Part shown: one piece after another, positions 38,423 through 51,254 of the stretch
How positions within the stretch are numbered: position 1 is the stretch's first letter
Layout of the letters: each line of letters begins with the position of its first letter
Assembly: GCF_014196625.1 (NCBI RefSeq)
Contig: NZ_JACIDZ010000002.1
Coordinates: forward strand, 1 to 64,000
Reading direction: 5' to 3'
DNA: 64,000 nt
Origin: Martelella radicis
GTDB taxonomy: Bacteria > Pseudomonadota > Alphaproteobacteria > Rhizobiales > Rhizobiaceae
Made by a program: the position numbers and the translations under genes
Notes under the pieces: generated by a model
What the model saw: only the letters and a program-made list of their open reading frames with translations
Database searches by the model: none
Told to the model about the DNA's origin: nothing

Positions 38423-39340
38423 GTGGCCAATACATTACCCAGCATTCGAGCCGGAGAAAACGGTCTCAACCGGTATCTTGAGGAAATCCGCAAGTTCCCG
38501 ATGCTGGAGCCGCAGGAAGAATACATGCTCGCCAAGCGCTTTCAGGAGCATGACGACCGGAACGCCGCCCACAAGCTTGTGACGAGCCATTTGCGCCTCG
38601 TCGCCAAGATCGCCATGGGCTATCGCGGCTACGGTCTGCCGATCGGCGAAGTTGTCTCGGAAGGCAATGTCGGCCTGATGCAGGCAGTGAAGAAATTCGA
38701 TCCCGAACGCGGGTTCCGGCTTGCCACCTATGCCATGTGGTGGATCAAGGCTTCGATCCAGGAGTATATCCTTCGCTCGTGGTCACTCGTCAAAATGGGC
38801 ACGACCGCCAACCAGAAGCGCCTGTTCTTCAACCTGCGCCGGTTGAAGGGCAAGATCCAGGCGATCGAGGATGGGGATCTCAATCCCGATCAGGTCAGCG
38901 AAATCGCCACCAAGCTGAAAGTCAGCGAGGAAGAGGTCGTTTCGATGAACCGGCGCCTGTCCGGCGATGCTTCGCTCAACGCGCCGATCCGCGCAACCGA
39001 AGGCGAGAGCGGGCAGTGGCAGGACTGGCTGGTCGACGAGAACGACAGCCAGGAAGACATCCTGATGAATCAGGATGAGCTGGAAAACCGTCGCGATATG
39101 CTGTCTTCGGCGATGAACGTGCTGAACGACCGCGAGAAGCGGATCTTCGTCGCCCGCAGGCTTTCCGAAGACCCGGAAACGCTGGAATCGCTTTCCGGCG
39201 AGTTCAATATCTCGCGCGAGCGCGTGCGCCAGATCGAGGTGCGCGCCTTCGAGAAGGTGCAAGACGCCGTGCAGAAACAGGTAGCCGCCAATGCCCGTGC
39301 CGTGCGTGCCGTGCGCGACGGCGACGATGCTTCGGAATAG
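38423..39340 (+). CDS. rpoH: RNA polymerase heat-shock sigma factor (sigma-32)
   Basis: A 305-residue group 3 sigma factor directing heat-shock genes. Region 2 holds LVTSHLRLVAKIAMGYRGYG and the -10 contact RLATYAMWWIKASIQEYILR. The RpoH box NQKRLFFNLRRLK, diagnostic for this subfamily, is near residue 130. Region 4 contains the helix-turn-helix LSGEFNISRERVRQIEVRAF. The start is a GTG at 38423 with GGGGG upstream. A candidate RpoH promoter and a hairpin leader lie in front, and a terminator follows. Confidence 0.97.
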   Translation: MANTLPSIRAGENGLNRYLEEIRKFPMLEPQEEYMLAKRFQEHDDRNAAHKLVTSHLRLVAKIAMGYRGYGLPIGEVVSEGNVGLMQAVKKFDPERGFRLATYAMWWIKASIQEYILRSWSLVKMGTTANQKRLFFNLRRLKGKIQAIEDGDLNPDQVSEIATKLKVSEEEVVSMNRRLSGDASLNAPIRATEGESGQWQDWLVDENDSQEDILMNQDELENRRDMLSSAMNVLNDREKRIFVARRLSEDPETLESLSGEFNISRERVRQIEVRAFEKVQDAVQKQVAANARAVRAVRDGDDASE

Positions 39341-39401
39341 AACGGCTCCGTCGCGGCAGGCAAGAGAAGGCCGTGATCGCGTCCTGTCGGTTTTAGACAA
39401 C

Positions 39402-39440
39402 CCCGCCCGGAACACACATATCCGGGCGGGTCCGCTTTTC
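39402..39440 (+). terminator. Terminator of rpoH
   Basis: CCCGCCCGGA (39402-39411) and TCCGGGCGGG (39421-39430) form a perfect 10-bp stem with a 9-nt loop, followed by TCCGCTTTTC. It lies about 60 bp after rpoH. Confidence 0.75.
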
Positions 39441-39537
39441 TCCAGAGAGGCCGGCAGGGCGCGCAAAAACGCCAACGGCCTTTTGTCGTGACGGCTTTTG
39501 CCTCATAAGAGGCGAACTGATTTGAACAGAAGCCGCC

Positions 39538-40662
39538 ATGCTGCCCTTGATCTTCCTCACAGCGCTGAAACTCACCGATTTCCGCAACTATGCGCACGCC
39601 TCGCTGGCGCTCGACGGCCGACACGTGGTGCTGGCGGGAAACAACGGCTCGGGCAAGACCAATCTACTGGAAGCCGTTTCATTCCTTTCGCCCGGGCGCG
39701 GCATGCGGCGCGCATCCTATGCGCAGGTCGTTCGAAAGGGAGCCATCGCCGGTTTCTCTGTGTTTTCAGAGCTTGAAGGCATGGCGGGAAGCGTCGGCAT
39801 CGGCACGGGCACGGATGGCGCCGAAGGAACAGGCCGGAAGGTGCGCATCAACGGCACGCAGGCGGCCTCCGGCGACGAGCTCCTCGATCATGCCCGCGTG
39901 ATCTGGCTGACGCCGGCCATGGACGGGCTTTTCACCGGGCCGGCGGGCGATCGCCGCCGGTTTCTCGACCGGATGGTGCTGTCGATCGATCCGGCGCATG
40001 GCCGCCGCGTCGCCGATTTCGAGCGGGCCATGCGCTCGCGCAATCGTCTTCTGTCCGAACGTCGGATGGAGCCTGCCTGGCTTTCCGGGCTCGAGGAGCA
40101 GATGGCGGGGCTCGGCGTCGCCATGGTGCTCGCCAGGCGTGAACTGCTTTCGCTCCTGACCGGGTTGATCGCCGAAAACGAGGCCGGCTCGCCCTTTCCC
40201 GCACCCGATATCGCGATTGCCGGTTTCTTCGCTGACGAGGCCGAGGCGCCTGCGATCGATCTTGAGGACCGTTACAGGGCGATGCTGGAGGAGGAGCGCT
40301 ACCGCGATGCCGCAGCCGGCCGCACATTGGAGGGGCCGCACCGCAGCGAAATGGCGGTGCGTCATGCCCAGAAGGACATGGATGCCGCGCTCTGTTCAAC
40401 CGGCGAACAGAAGGCACTGCTGCTCGGCCTCGTTCTGGCGCATGCGCGGCTTACCCGGCGCATCAGCGGCCATCCGCCGATCATGCTGTTTGATGAGGTC
40501 GCCGCCCATCTGGACGAGGGACGGCGCGCCGCCCTTTTCGATCGAATCGCCGAAATCGGCGGCCAGTCATTCATGACCGGAACCGACCGGTCGTTGTTTG
40601 AGGCGCTCGGCGATGACGGCCAGTTCTTCAATGTGTCGGACGGCACGATCCGCGCGGATTGA
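39538..40662 (+). CDS. recF: DNA replication and repair protein RecF
   Basis: A 374-residue SMC-like ATPase that helps load RecA at gaps. Walker A is GNNGSGKTNLLEAVSFLSPG (residues 37-56), the signature region is ALCSTGEQKALLLGLVLAHA, and Walker B is IMLFDEVAAHLDEGRRAALF. The N-terminus LTALKLTDFRNYAHASLAL is typical. RecF lies apart from dnaA/dnaN, as in other Hyphomicrobiales. No strong ribosome site precedes the ATG at 39538. Confidence 0.95.
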   Translation: MLPLIFLTALKLTDFRNYAHASLALDGRHVVLAGNNGSGKTNLLEAVSFLSPGRGMRRASYAQVVRKGAIAGFSVFSELEGMAGSVGIGTGTDGAEGTGRKVRINGTQAASGDELLDHARVIWLTPAMDGLFTGPAGDRRRFLDRMVLSIDPAHGRRVADFERAMRSRNRLLSERRMEPAWLSGLEEQMAGLGVAMVLARRELLSLLTGLIAENEAGSPFPAPDIAIAGFFADEAEAPAIDLEDRYRAMLEEERYRDAAAGRTLEGPHRSEMAVRHAQKDMDAALCSTGEQKALLLGLVLAHARLTRRISGHPPIMLFDEVAAHLDEGRRAALFDRIAEIGGQSFMTGTDRSLFEALGDDGQFFNVSDGTIRAD

Positions 40663-40670
40663 GCCGTTTG

Positions 40671-40874
40671 TCAGTAATGCGGCGGCTTGGTGATGGCCGG
40701 GCGTTCGCCGGCTGTTTCCTCAAGCTCAAGAAAGCGGTCGGTCAGAAGCTCGAACTTCTTTTCCAGGCTTTCGATCTTCTTCCATTGCTGCGCCACCTGA
40801 TCGGACAGTTCGTCAATGGTCTTGGTCTGGTAGGCGACGGTTTCTTCAAGACGGACAATACGCTCTTCAGTCAT
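40671..40874 (-). CDS. slyX: SlyX family protein
   Basis: A 67-residue coiled-coil protein of unknown function. Almost the whole sequence is heptad repeats (RIVRLEETVAYQTKTIDELS, then DQVAQQWKKIESLEKKFELL), and it ends in the PPHY signature typical of SlyX. The ATG at 40874 has GGAGG 5 bp upstream. Convergent with recF. Confidence 0.9.
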   Translation of the reverse strand: MTEERIVRLEETVAYQTKTIDELSDQVAQQWKKIESLEKKFELLTDRFLELEETAGERPAITKPPHY

Positions 40875-40965
40875 ATCAGCCTCCATGTTTTTCAGGTGAG
40901 CGCCGCTTGTCTCCGGCGCCTGCCTTGCGAGGTAGGAATGTTTGCCGCCCCTGTCAACAAAGCAA

Positions 40966-40989
40966 AGGCGGCTCCATGCGGAACCGCCT
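40966..40989 (-). terminator. Terminator of the nrd operon
   Basis: On the minus strand AGGCGGTTCC pairs with GGAGCCGCCT (one wobble) around a 4-nt loop, followed by TTGCTTTG. It lies 27 bp after nrdF. Confidence 0.65.
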
Positions 40990-41016
40990 CTGGTCATGCG
41001 GATGGTCTGCAAGCGA

Positions 41017-44219
<3,203 letters not shown>

Positions 44220-44221
44220 CC

Positions 44222-44623
44222 TCAGTTCTGCCGTTTCCAAAACTCTTCCAGTCCCTGTCTGACGTTGATGACATCCTCTTCCGTCCCGAGCAGTTCGAAG
44301 CGGTAGAGGTACGGTACCTTGCATTTGGCCGAGATGATGTCGCCGGCAATGCCGTAGGTATCTCCGAAATTCGTGTTTCCGGAAGCAATGACGCCGCGGA
44401 TCAGCGCCCTGTTTTCCGGATTGTTGAGGAAGCGGATAACCGGTTTCGGCACAGCGCCGCGCCCGTCGCCGCCGGCATAGGTCGGCACGACGAGAACATA
44501 AGGCTCATCAACCGTTTCCGTGTCCCCCTGGGGCCCGAGACGCCGGGCCGCAAGCCCGGTCTTGGATACGAAACGATGGGTATTGCCCGTGGCGCTGGAA
44601 TAATAGACGAGCATGCCCGTCAT
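44222..44623 (-). CDS. nrdI: Flavodoxin-like protein NrdI
   Basis: A 133-residue flavoprotein that supplies oxidant for the dimanganese cofactor of NrdF. The FMN phosphate loop is [13 protein letters not shown] at the N-terminus, and [20 protein letters not shown] and [16 protein letters not shown] are family signatures. The ATG at 44623 has GAGGGA upstream. It is followed 2 bp later by nrdE. Confidence 0.95.
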   Translation of the reverse strand: MTGMLVYYSSATGNTHRFVSKTGLAARRLGPQGDTETVDEPYVLVVPTYAGGDGRGAVPKPVIRFLNNPENRALIRGVIASGNTNFGDTYGIAGDIISAKCKVPYLYRFELLGTEEDVINVRQGLEEFWKRQN

Positions 44624-44748
44624 CTGCTTCCCTCTTCACCATTACGGCGCGCCCGAATGACGCGCCGTCTTGTCTTTGCCGCGCCCGCCGCGTCAAACCG
44701 CGCGGACGCCCAGTCAATGAGGTCCGGCCGGCGGCCGGAACAGAAAGA

Positions 44749-44970
44749 TCAGGCGAGGGTGCCGATCATGTCCGGGCGGAAGCCGGACCAGTGCTGTTCG
44801 CCGGCAACGACGACGGGCACCTGGCGATAGCCCATGCCGACGACATGGTCATAGGCTTCGTTGTCCACCGACACGTCGACGATTTCGTAGTCGAGGCCCT
44901 TGCGCTCGAGCGCGCGGGTCGTCGCATTGCACTGCACGCAAGCCGGTTTGGAATAGACAGTGATCTTCAT
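44749..44970 (-). CDS. nrdH: NrdH-redoxin
   Basis: A 73-residue glutaredoxin-like electron donor for NrdE. The redox motif is CVQC in VYSKPACVQCNATTRALE, and the thioredoxin-reductase contact region WSGFRPDMI is at the C-terminus. GAGGAT precedes the ATG at 44970. First gene of nrdHIEF; the 125-bp gap before nrdI contains no other gene. Confidence 0.95.
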   Translation of the reverse strand: MKITVYSKPACVQCNATTRALERKGLDYEIVDVSVDNEAYDHVVGMGYRQVPVVVAGEQHWSGFRPDMIGTLA

Positions 44971-45126
44971 CGTTATCCTCGCATAATCATTGTTTTTCAA
45001 AAGCGCCGATCATATCGCCGGCGCTTTCCCGCGCATCTTGCGGAGCCGGCCATGTTGATCATCAACAGGATCCGCTCCGGACCGCTGCCGGCTGAAAGCC
45101 GGGGAAGGCGCGGCGGTTGCAAGACG

Positions 45127-45186
45127 TCACCGCCATCCTTTCTCAACAGTCCCCTCGAACGCATTGACCGGACTGGCATTTTTCAT
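45127..45186 (-). CDS. Possible 19-codon leader peptide upstream of nrdH
   Basis: Behind a strong GGAGG, ATGAAAAAT opens a 19-codon frame (MKNASPVNAFEGTVEKGWR). The same ribosome site could serve an ATG at 45179 opening a 60-codon frame ending at 44997. Both lie inside the long nrd leader. Neither product is recognisable. The only support is the quality of the ribosome site and its position. Confidence 0.3.
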   Translation of the reverse strand: MKNASPVNAFEGTVEKGWR

Positions 45187-45313
45187 CCTCCAGAAGTCGG
45201 CATGGCGCGCGCTGTCCACGGGGAACATCACTTCGACACATGCTTATGAGGACTCAAAACCTTGAAGACCGGACGCCGCTGACGCATCAGCTTGATTCGA
45301 TAGAATCATCATA

Positions 45314-45360
45314 ACACAATATCTGCGAACTGAAATGCCCGAACTCACCATATATAGTGT
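45314..45360 (-). promoter_or_regulatory. Tandem NrdR-like boxes of the nrdHIEF operon
   Basis: ACACAATATCTGCGAA (45314-45329) and TCACCATATATAGTGT (45345-45360) resemble the NrdR consensus ACACWATATATWGTGT; the second is nearly perfect. Their spacing of 31 bp (three helical turns) is the normal NrdR arrangement. NrdR represses ribonucleotide reductase genes when ATP/dATP is sufficient. On the minus strand TATGAT just downstream could be a -10. The boxes lie about 350 bp from nrdH, with only the short leader frames between; 45361-45654 holds nothing else I can identify. Confidence 0.8.
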
Positions 45361-45654
45361 TTCATACAGGTGAATTCCATATTCACAGTTAACGCAATAT
45401 GACAGGGGAAAGAAAAAGGGCTGATCCGCCGTGCCCCGTTGGCGGGGAAAGCGGGCCGGGCGAATCGATTTCGCCAAAATGCCGATGTCGCAGAGGATGA
45501 CTGCTCGCCACGGGTATCGGCTACCAATCAGAGGTTGAACCCGCATGCGCGCGCGATTTCTTCGGCCCTATCCACAGGCCACAAAAAAACTGGTGATAGT
45601 CAAGAAGGACCGCGCCGGCCGTGCCGCAGAGAGGCAAGGTCGAGCGGCAAACGC

Positions 45655-46404
45655 CTATTCGTCGTCGTCTTCCGGCGGGCGGCGCGTGCCCCATACGCCC
45701 TCATAGCGCAGCACCAGCGCATAGAGCGCCAGAGTGCCGAGCGCCATGGCGAACCATGTCAGGGCATAGCTCAGATGTGCGTTGCGGAATTTAACCACCG
45801 TCAGCCCGCCGATCGGATAGCTGCCGGGATTGACCGTGCTGTCTGCGTCAATGAAATAGGGCGCAAATGGTCGGAGCCCCTTGGTCGCCATGATCGAGGC
45901 TACGTCGCGGCGATACCAATTGCCGTCTTCCGGGTCATTGGCGCGCGAGAACAGCCAGCCCTTGTCTTCCGACATGCGCAAAAGCCCGGTGATCGTCACC
46001 TCGCCCTCCGGCGCCTCGCGGGTCGAAGGGGCCCGCTTTTGCTCCGGCACAAAGCCGCGATTGATCAGGACGTAGCTGCCGTCGGGCCGCAAAAGCGGCG
46101 TCATCACGAAATAGCCTGGGCCGAGTTCGGTCGGGTAATAGATCTGCACTTCCTGGCTGTTGAGCAGTTTGCCGGTGACCGTAACATGGCGGTAGGCATC
46201 GTTCTCACGGGTGACCTCCTGCCATTCGGATGGACCCGGCGCGGGCACGGCCGGCGCCTCGACCCTGGCTTCGACGGCTGCGATCAGATCGAGCTTCCAT
46301 TGCAGCCGGTAGACCTGCCAGATGCCGAGCGCGACGAAGCCGGCGAAGATCACGGCGGCGATGGCGGTGATGGCGATCAGACGATTTCGGGAAGAAGCGG
46401 CCAT
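45655..46404 (-). CDS. SURF1 family protein
   Basis: A 249-residue protein with an N-terminal and a C-terminal membrane helix (about 8-30 and 208-230) around a periplasmic domain, the SURF1 layout. Motifs include FVALGIWQVYRLQWKLDLI, YVLINRGFVP and LSYALTWFAMALG. SURF1 proteins help insert haem into haem-copper oxidases. It follows cyoABCD on the same strand but is separated by a terminator at 46485-46521, so it may have its own promoter or depend on read-through. Confidence 0.92.
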   Translation of the reverse strand: MAASSRNRLIAITAIAAVIFAGFVALGIWQVYRLQWKLDLIAAVEARVEAPAVPAPGPSEWQEVTRENDAYRHVTVTGKLLNSQEVQIYYPTELGPGYFVMTPLLRPDGSYVLINRGFVPEQKRAPSTREAPEGEVTITGLLRMSEDKGWLFSRANDPEDGNWYRRDVASIMATKGLRPFAPYFIDADSTVNPGSYPIGGLTVVKFRNAHLSYALTWFAMALGTLALYALVLRYEGVWGTRRPPEDDDE

Positions 46405-46484
46405 GGGGAAATAACCTTCGTCGTGGACGGGAGCAGCTAGCTGGCTCTAAACGCCCGAATGGACGTCTCGTCAATGAATATCGA

Positions 46485-46521
46485 AACAAAAACGCCTCCC
46501 CGCGGGACCCGTGGGGAGGCG
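46485..46521 (-). terminator. Terminator of cyoABCD
   Basis: On the minus strand CGCCTCCCC (46521-46513) pairs with GGGGAGGCG (46501-46493) around an 11-nt loop, followed by TTTTTGTTT. It lies about 20 bp after cyoD. Confidence 0.85.
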
Positions 46522-46543
46522 AAAAAGTCGGCAGGGCGAGGGC

Positions 46544-47002
46544 TTACTGCTGGCCCTGGACGATGATGTTGCCGGTCACGCCGGCATCGCGCAGCTGCTG
46601 GGCTATCTCGGGCGTGGCGCAGACGATCGTGCCGTCGTCGAGATAGGTGTAGCCGCTTTCCGGCAGAGGCATCATGTACTTGTTCATGTTGTGCATGACC
46701 CAGAGCGAGCCGGCGAGCACGATCAGAAGCAGGATGAGGGCCAGAAGCGAGGACGCCATGGTCCAGCCTTCTTCCTGCTGGCTGCTGAGCAACAGGAAAT
46801 ACTTCAAATGCACCAGGATCTGGGCCGCGGCGCAGATCATGATCACGGCCAGAAGGAAACCCTTGCTCGAAATCGCGTCGGCCATCACCAGTCCGAAGGG
46901 GATGATGGTGAGAACGGCCGCCAGGACGAAACCGGTCATCAGCGACTTGAAGCTGCCGTGACCATGGTTTTCGTGGGATGCATGTTCGTTGGCTGAGCTC
47001 AT
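46544..47002 (-). CDS. cyoD: Cytochrome o ubiquinol oxidase subunit IV
   Basis: A 152-residue protein with three membrane helices (about 20-42, 48-70 and 82-104). The signature is AAAQILVHLKYFLLL. It stabilises the bo3 oxidase. Usual family length is about 110-130; here about 40 extra residues follow MHNMNKYMMP, ending in ATPEIAQQLRDAGVTGNIIV, a soluble tail on the periplasmic or cytoplasmic face. Its start overlaps the cyoC stop (ATGA). Confidence 0.93.
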   Translation of the reverse strand: MSSANEHASHENHGHGSFKSLMTGFVLAAVLTIIPFGLVMADAISSKGFLLAVIMICAAAQILVHLKYFLLLSSQQEEGWTMASSLLALILLLIVLAGSLWVMHNMNKYMMPLPESGYTYLDDGTIVCATPEIAQQLRDAGVTGNIIVQGQQ

Positions 47003-47607
47003 AGAACCACTCCCGTAAGATAGACAAGCGAGAACACGCCGATCCAGACCAGATCGAGGAAGTGCCAGAACATCGACAGGGTCGCCGTGCGCCGGCGGGT
47101 CGATTCTGTCAGGCCCTTGCGCGAGAGCTGGACCAGCAGCACGATCAGCCAGATCGTGCCGAAGGTGACGTGCAGGCCGTGCGTTCCGACCAGGGTGAAA
47201 TAGGCCGACAGGAAGGCCGAACGGTCCGGTGTGGCGCCCAGTTCGATGAAGTGATGGAATTCATAGATTTCCATCGCCAGGAAGCCGATGGCGAAAAGGC
47301 CGGCAACGATGAGCCACTTCATCAGGCCCGCCTTGTCGCCCTTGTCCATCCGCAGCATGCCCATGCCGAAAGTGACCGAAGAGAACAACAGCAGCGCCGT
47401 CTCGATCAGCGCGAAATTGAGCTCGAACAGGTCCGCCGGCGAGGGGCCACCCGCATAGGAGCGGCCGAGCACGGCGTAGGTCGCAAAGAGCGTGCCGAAG
47501 ATCAGGCAGTCGCTCATGAGGTAGATCCAGAAGCCGAGCTGTGTCGGACTGCTGTGATGGGCGTGGTCGTCGTGATGCGTATCGCCCGTCTGATCAGCGA
47601 TCGTCAT
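46999..47607 (-). CDS. cyoC: Cytochrome o ubiquinol oxidase subunit III
   Basis: A 202-residue protein with five membrane helices. Typical features are [20 protein letters not shown] at the N-terminus, the conserved [14 protein letters not shown], and the C-terminal [18 protein letters not shown]. The N-terminal tail is rich in His ([14 protein letters not shown]), common in alphaproteobacterial CyoC. Overlaps cyoB and cyoD by 4 bp each. Confidence 0.95.
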   Translation of the reverse strand: MTIADQTGDTHHDDHAHHSSPTQLGFWIYLMSDCLIFGTLFATYAVLGRSYAGGPSPADLFELNFALIETALLLFSSVTFGMGMLRMDKGDKAGLMKWLIVAGLFAIGFLAMEIYEFHHFIELGATPDRSAFLSAYFTLVGTHGLHVTFGTIWLIVLLVQLSRKGLTESTRRRTATLSMFWHFLDLVWIGVFSLVYLTGVVL

Positions 47608-49586
47608 GCATAAGCCTCCTTGGCCTTTTCCTCGTCGCGGGCGACCTCTTCGGCCGGAATGTAGTAATCGCGATCAAAGTCGAAGGTGTGATAGATGATC
47701 GTGCCGATGGCGGCGAGGAAGCTGACGATGGCCAGCCACCAGATGTGCCAGACAAGCGCGAAGCCGAGCGCCAGCGCGAAGAAGGCGGGCACGATGCCGG
47801 CCCAGGTGTTCTTCGGCATATGGATCGGCTGATAGTCCGTCGACCACTTGAAGCCCTGCTTTTTCATGTGCCACCAGGCGTCGCGGCTCGTGACCGTGAT
47901 ATCCTGCGGGAAGTTGTAGGGCGGGATCGGCGAAGCCGTTGCCCATTCCAGCGTACGGCCGTTCCACGGATCAGGACCGCAGCGCAGCTTGTCGCGGTTC
48001 TTGATCGAGACGACGAGCTGGATGACGGTGCAGGCGATGCCGGCGCCGATCATCAGCATGCCGATGCAGGCGATGACGAAATAGATCTGCCAGCCCACAT
48101 CAGTGTAGCTCTGCAGGCGACGCGTCACACCCATCAGGCCGAGAATATAGAGCGGCATGAAGGCAACGTAGAAGCCGATGCACCAGCCCCAAAACGAACG
48201 GCGGCCCCATTTGTCGTCGAGCTTGAAGCCGAAGACCTTCGGCCACCAGTAGGTGTAGCCGGCCATCAGCCCGAAGACCACGCCGCCGATAATGACGTTG
48301 TGGAAATGGGCAATCAGGAACAGCGAATTGTGGAGCTGGAAATCGGCCGGAGGAACGGCGAGCATGACGCCCGACATACCGCCGATGGTGAAGGTGATCA
48401 GGAAACCGACCGTCCAGTACATCGGCGTCTCGAACCGAATCCGCCCGCGATACATGGTGAAAAGCCAGTTGAAGATCTTGGCCCCCGTCGGCACCGCGAT
48501 GATCATCGTGGCAATGCCGAAGAAGGTGTTGACGCTGGCGCCCGAGCCCATGGTGAAAAAGTGGTGCAGCCAGACGACGAAGGACAGGACCAGAATGCAG
48601 GCCGTCGCATAGACCATCGAGCGATAGCCGAACAGCGGCTTGCCCGAGAAGGTGGCGACCACTTCAGAGAAGATGCCGAAACAGGGCAGGATCAGGATAT
48701 AGACTTCCGGGTGACCCCAGATCCAGATCAGGTTCACGTAGAGCATGGGGTTGCCGCCCATGTCATTGGTGAAGAAGTGCATGCCGAGATAACGGTCGAG
48801 CGCCAGCATGGCGAGCGTTGCCGTCAGCACCGGGAAGGCGGCGACGATCAGCACGTTGGCGGCAAGCGTGGTCCAGGTGAAGACCGGCATGCGCATCATC
48901 GTCATGCCCGGCGCGCGCATCTTCAGGATGGTGGCGATCATGTTGACGCCCGATAGCGTCGTGCCTATCCCCGCGATCTGCAGTGACCATATATAGTAAT
49001 CCACCCCCACATCGGGCGAGTATGCAATCCCCGAAAGCGGCGGCATGGCGAGCCAGCCGGTGCGGCCGAGAAGGCCGATGAACAGCGATACGTTGAGCAG
49101 GATCGCGCCCGACACCGTCATCCAGAACGAGAAGTTGTTCAGCCACGGAAAGGCAACGTCGCGCGCGCCGATCTGCAGCGGCATGGCGACATTCATCACC
49201 CCGACCAGGAAGGCCATGGCGAAGAAGAAGATCATGACCGTGCCGTGGGCGGTGAATATCTGGTCAAAATGGTGCGGCGGCAGGTAGCCCTGGGCCCCTC
49301 CGGCGGCGATCGCCTGCTGGGTGCGCATCATGAAGGCGTCGGTGAAGCCGCGGAACAGCATCACAAGCGCCAGCACGATATACATGATGCCGATCTTCTT
49401 GTGGTCGACCGAGGTGAACCACTCGCTCCACAGATAGCCCCATTTGCGGTGATAGGTGATCAGCCCGAAAACGGCCAGCGCCGCGATGACGACGGCAGCG
49501 AAGGTGACATCGAGAATGAGAACGTCATAGGGGATGTCATCCCACGACAGCTTGCCGAAAATAATGTTCCAGATTTCAGATCTCAT
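47604..49586 (-). CDS. cyoB: Cytochrome o ubiquinol oxidase subunit I
   Basis: A 660-residue haem-copper oxidase core that reduces oxygen to water and pumps protons. The CuB His and cross-linked Tyr are in [12 protein letters not shown], two CuB histidines are in [11 protein letters not shown], and the haem ligand is in HFHNVIIGG. Fifteen or so membrane helices are visible. The start overlaps the end of cyoA by one base. Confidence 0.97.
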   Translation of the reverse strand: MRSEIWNIIFGKLSWDDIPYDVLILDVTFAAVVIAALAVFGLITYHRKWGYLWSEWFTSVDHKKIGIMYIVLALVMLFRGFTDAFMMRTQQAIAAGGAQGYLPPHHFDQIFTAHGTVMIFFFAMAFLVGVMNVAMPLQIGARDVAFPWLNNFSFWMTVSGAILLNVSLFIGLLGRTGWLAMPPLSGIAYSPDVGVDYYIWSLQIAGIGTTLSGVNMIATILKMRAPGMTMMRMPVFTWTTLAANVLIVAAFPVLTATLAMLALDRYLGMHFFTNDMGGNPMLYVNLIWIWGHPEVYILILPCFGIFSEVVATFSGKPLFGYRSMVYATACILVLSFVVWLHHFFTMGSGASVNTFFGIATMIIAVPTGAKIFNWLFTMYRGRIRFETPMYWTVGFLITFTIGGMSGVMLAVPPADFQLHNSLFLIAHFHNVIIGGVVFGLMAGYTYWWPKVFGFKLDDKWGRRSFWGWCIGFYVAFMPLYILGLMGVTRRLQSYTDVGWQIYFVIACIGMLMIGAGIACTVIQLVVSIKNRDKLRCGPDPWNGRTLEWATASPIPPYNFPQDITVTSRDAWWHMKKQGFKWSTDYQPIHMPKNTWAGIVPAFFALALGFALVWHIWWLAIVSFLAAIGTIIYHTFDFDRDYYIPAEEVARDEEKAKEAYA

Positions 49587-50704
49587 TACTGCCTCACGGG
49601 TTCAGAAGCGTTCGACGCGCTGTCGCCGCCGGGAATATGGGTCACGGTCTGATCGGGGTTCTTGACGTTGACCGGGCCGCTTCTCGGCTCGTCGGGATTG
49701 GCATGAAGCACTTCGTCGAATTGATGCTGGTCGAAGCCTTCTCCCGGCGGGAATTCATCATAGACATAGCTGTCCTTGGTCTTGACGCCCTGAAGGCCGC
49801 CGCCGCCCATCATGTCCTGCATCATCATCTCGCCGATGCAGACCTTGCCCTGCTCGACGCAGAGCCCGACGATCCTGTCGAAGAGGTTGTCCGAGACGCC
49901 ATTGTAATAGGAGACGCTGTCAGCGACCGTCGGCTTGGAAAGCTGGAGATAGGTTTCGTCGCTCATCGTGTTGGAGGAGGACTTGACGGTGTTGACCCAG
50001 TTGGAAAACTCGTCCTCGGAAACGGCGAAGGTCTCGAAGTCCATATGGGCGTAGCCGGGACCGGAATAATTCGCCGAGCGACCGTAATACTGCCCGGCCT
50101 CTTCGGCCACCAGGTGCAGCTTGGTCTCCATGCCTGCCATGGTGTAGATCATGCCGGCGAGGGCGGGAACGGAGAACGTGTTCATCACCGAGCTCGAGGT
50201 GAGCTTCATGTTGATGGGGCGGTCCGTCGGGATGACCAATTGGTTGACCACGGCCATGTCCTGTTCGGGATAGATGAACAGCCATTTCCAGTCGAGCGAG
50301 ACGACATCGATCTCCAGCGGCTCGCCAGCAATGTGGTCGAGCGGCTTGTAGGGGTCGAGCCTGTGGGTATAGATCCAGGTCAGCGCGCCGAGCGCGATGA
50401 TGATCAGAACCGGAACGCCCCAGATGAACGCCTCGAACAGCGAGGAATGCTCGAATTCCGGGTCGTAGTCATTGGTGGTCTTGCGGCTGTCGCGGTAGCG
50501 CCAGGGAATATAGACCGCCAGAACCAGCACCGGAACGATGATGACGAGCATCAGAACCGTCGATGCGATCAGGAGGTCGCGTTCCTGATTGGCGACCCAG
50601 CCCGCCGGGTCGAGAAGAATGAGCTGACAGCCCGACAAGAGAAGCGCAAGCGGCAAAAGCAGCGCCAGTTTCAATAGCTTGTAAAGGTTCACAATCGCCT
50701 TCAT
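49586..50704 (-). CDS. cyoA: Cytochrome o ubiquinol oxidase subunit II
   Basis: A 372-residue lipoprotein. The signal ends in LLSGCQ (lipobox), two membrane helices follow (about 45-65 and 90-112), then a cupredoxin domain without the CuA ligands, as in quinol oxidases ([40 protein letters not shown]). The C-terminal 80 residues are a hydrophilic extension beyond E. coli CyoA. First gene of cyoABCD. Confidence 0.96.
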   Translation of the reverse strand: MKAIVNLYKLLKLALLLPLALLLSGCQLILLDPAGWVANQERDLLIASTVLMLVIIVPVLVLAVYIPWRYRDSRKTTNDYDPEFEHSSLFEAFIWGVPVLIIIALGALTWIYTHRLDPYKPLDHIAGEPLEIDVVSLDWKWLFIYPEQDMAVVNQLVIPTDRPINMKLTSSSVMNTFSVPALAGMIYTMAGMETKLHLVAEEAGQYYGRSANYSGPGYAHMDFETFAVSEDEFSNWVNTVKSSSNTMSDETYLQLSKPTVADSVSYYNGVSDNLFDRIVGLCVEQGKVCIGEMMMQDMMGGGGLQGVKTKDSYVYDEFPPGEGFDQHQFDEVLHANPDEPRSGPVNVKNPDQTVTHIPGGDSASNASEPVRQ

Positions 50705-51254
50705 TCTCTACAATGACGCCGGATTGCGCGGATAATCCGGACTTGATTGTCGATGACATGCCTGCCGGCCCTGGTCCAACGTCCCCGCGGCGACCGAACG
50801 CGTATTGCAGGCATTTCCTAAAGACAGCCCCCTGCCTGACCAGACGGCGGCGTCATCCTGGCGGTCTCATAATCATATTTAGACCAGAAATGAAGCATCA
50901 GCGTCCTGTGGCATTTTGGCACAAGGCCGCATTGCCGTCACCTTGCCGCCACGATTTTTGCGCGCGCTGCGTGAAAAATGCCACGAAAATTGGCAATTGA
51001 TAACTTTATCGACGGCTGCGCGAGCCTGAGACCGGCTTTCATTGATCTCGCTCAACCTTCGTGCGGCTCTTTCTCGACGCGGTTTTTCACCGCGATGCAA
51101 CACGACACCTTCCCCCGCGTGTCCATCCGCTTTTGCGTCCTTCGGAAAAACTGGAACAAGCCAGCGTTTTCTTGAGTTGCATGAAGACGACAATCTATGC
51201 GACAATACGCCACATGTGACAAACTGCGCACAACCGTTTCGAGGAGGAGACGAG
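50705..51254. promoter_or_regulatory. cyo promoter region with a hairpin next to cyoA
   Basis: About 550 bp between divergent cyoA and a small membrane-protein gene. CCGGATT (50719-50725) and AATCCGG (50734-50740) form a hairpin or dyad about 15 bp before cyoA. TTGATAACTTTATC near 50997 is a poor match to an FNR-type site and I do not call it. No gene is convincing here. Confidence 0.4.

Noticed and set aside
45001-45300. Possible cobalamin riboswitch in the nrd leader
   Set aside because: I find no B12-box-like sequence; class Ib reductase genes with NrdR boxes do not need one.
50990-51015. Possible FNR site TTGATAACTTTATC before the oxidase genes
   Set aside because: The right half does not match ATCAA, and the position is 290 bp from cyoA.
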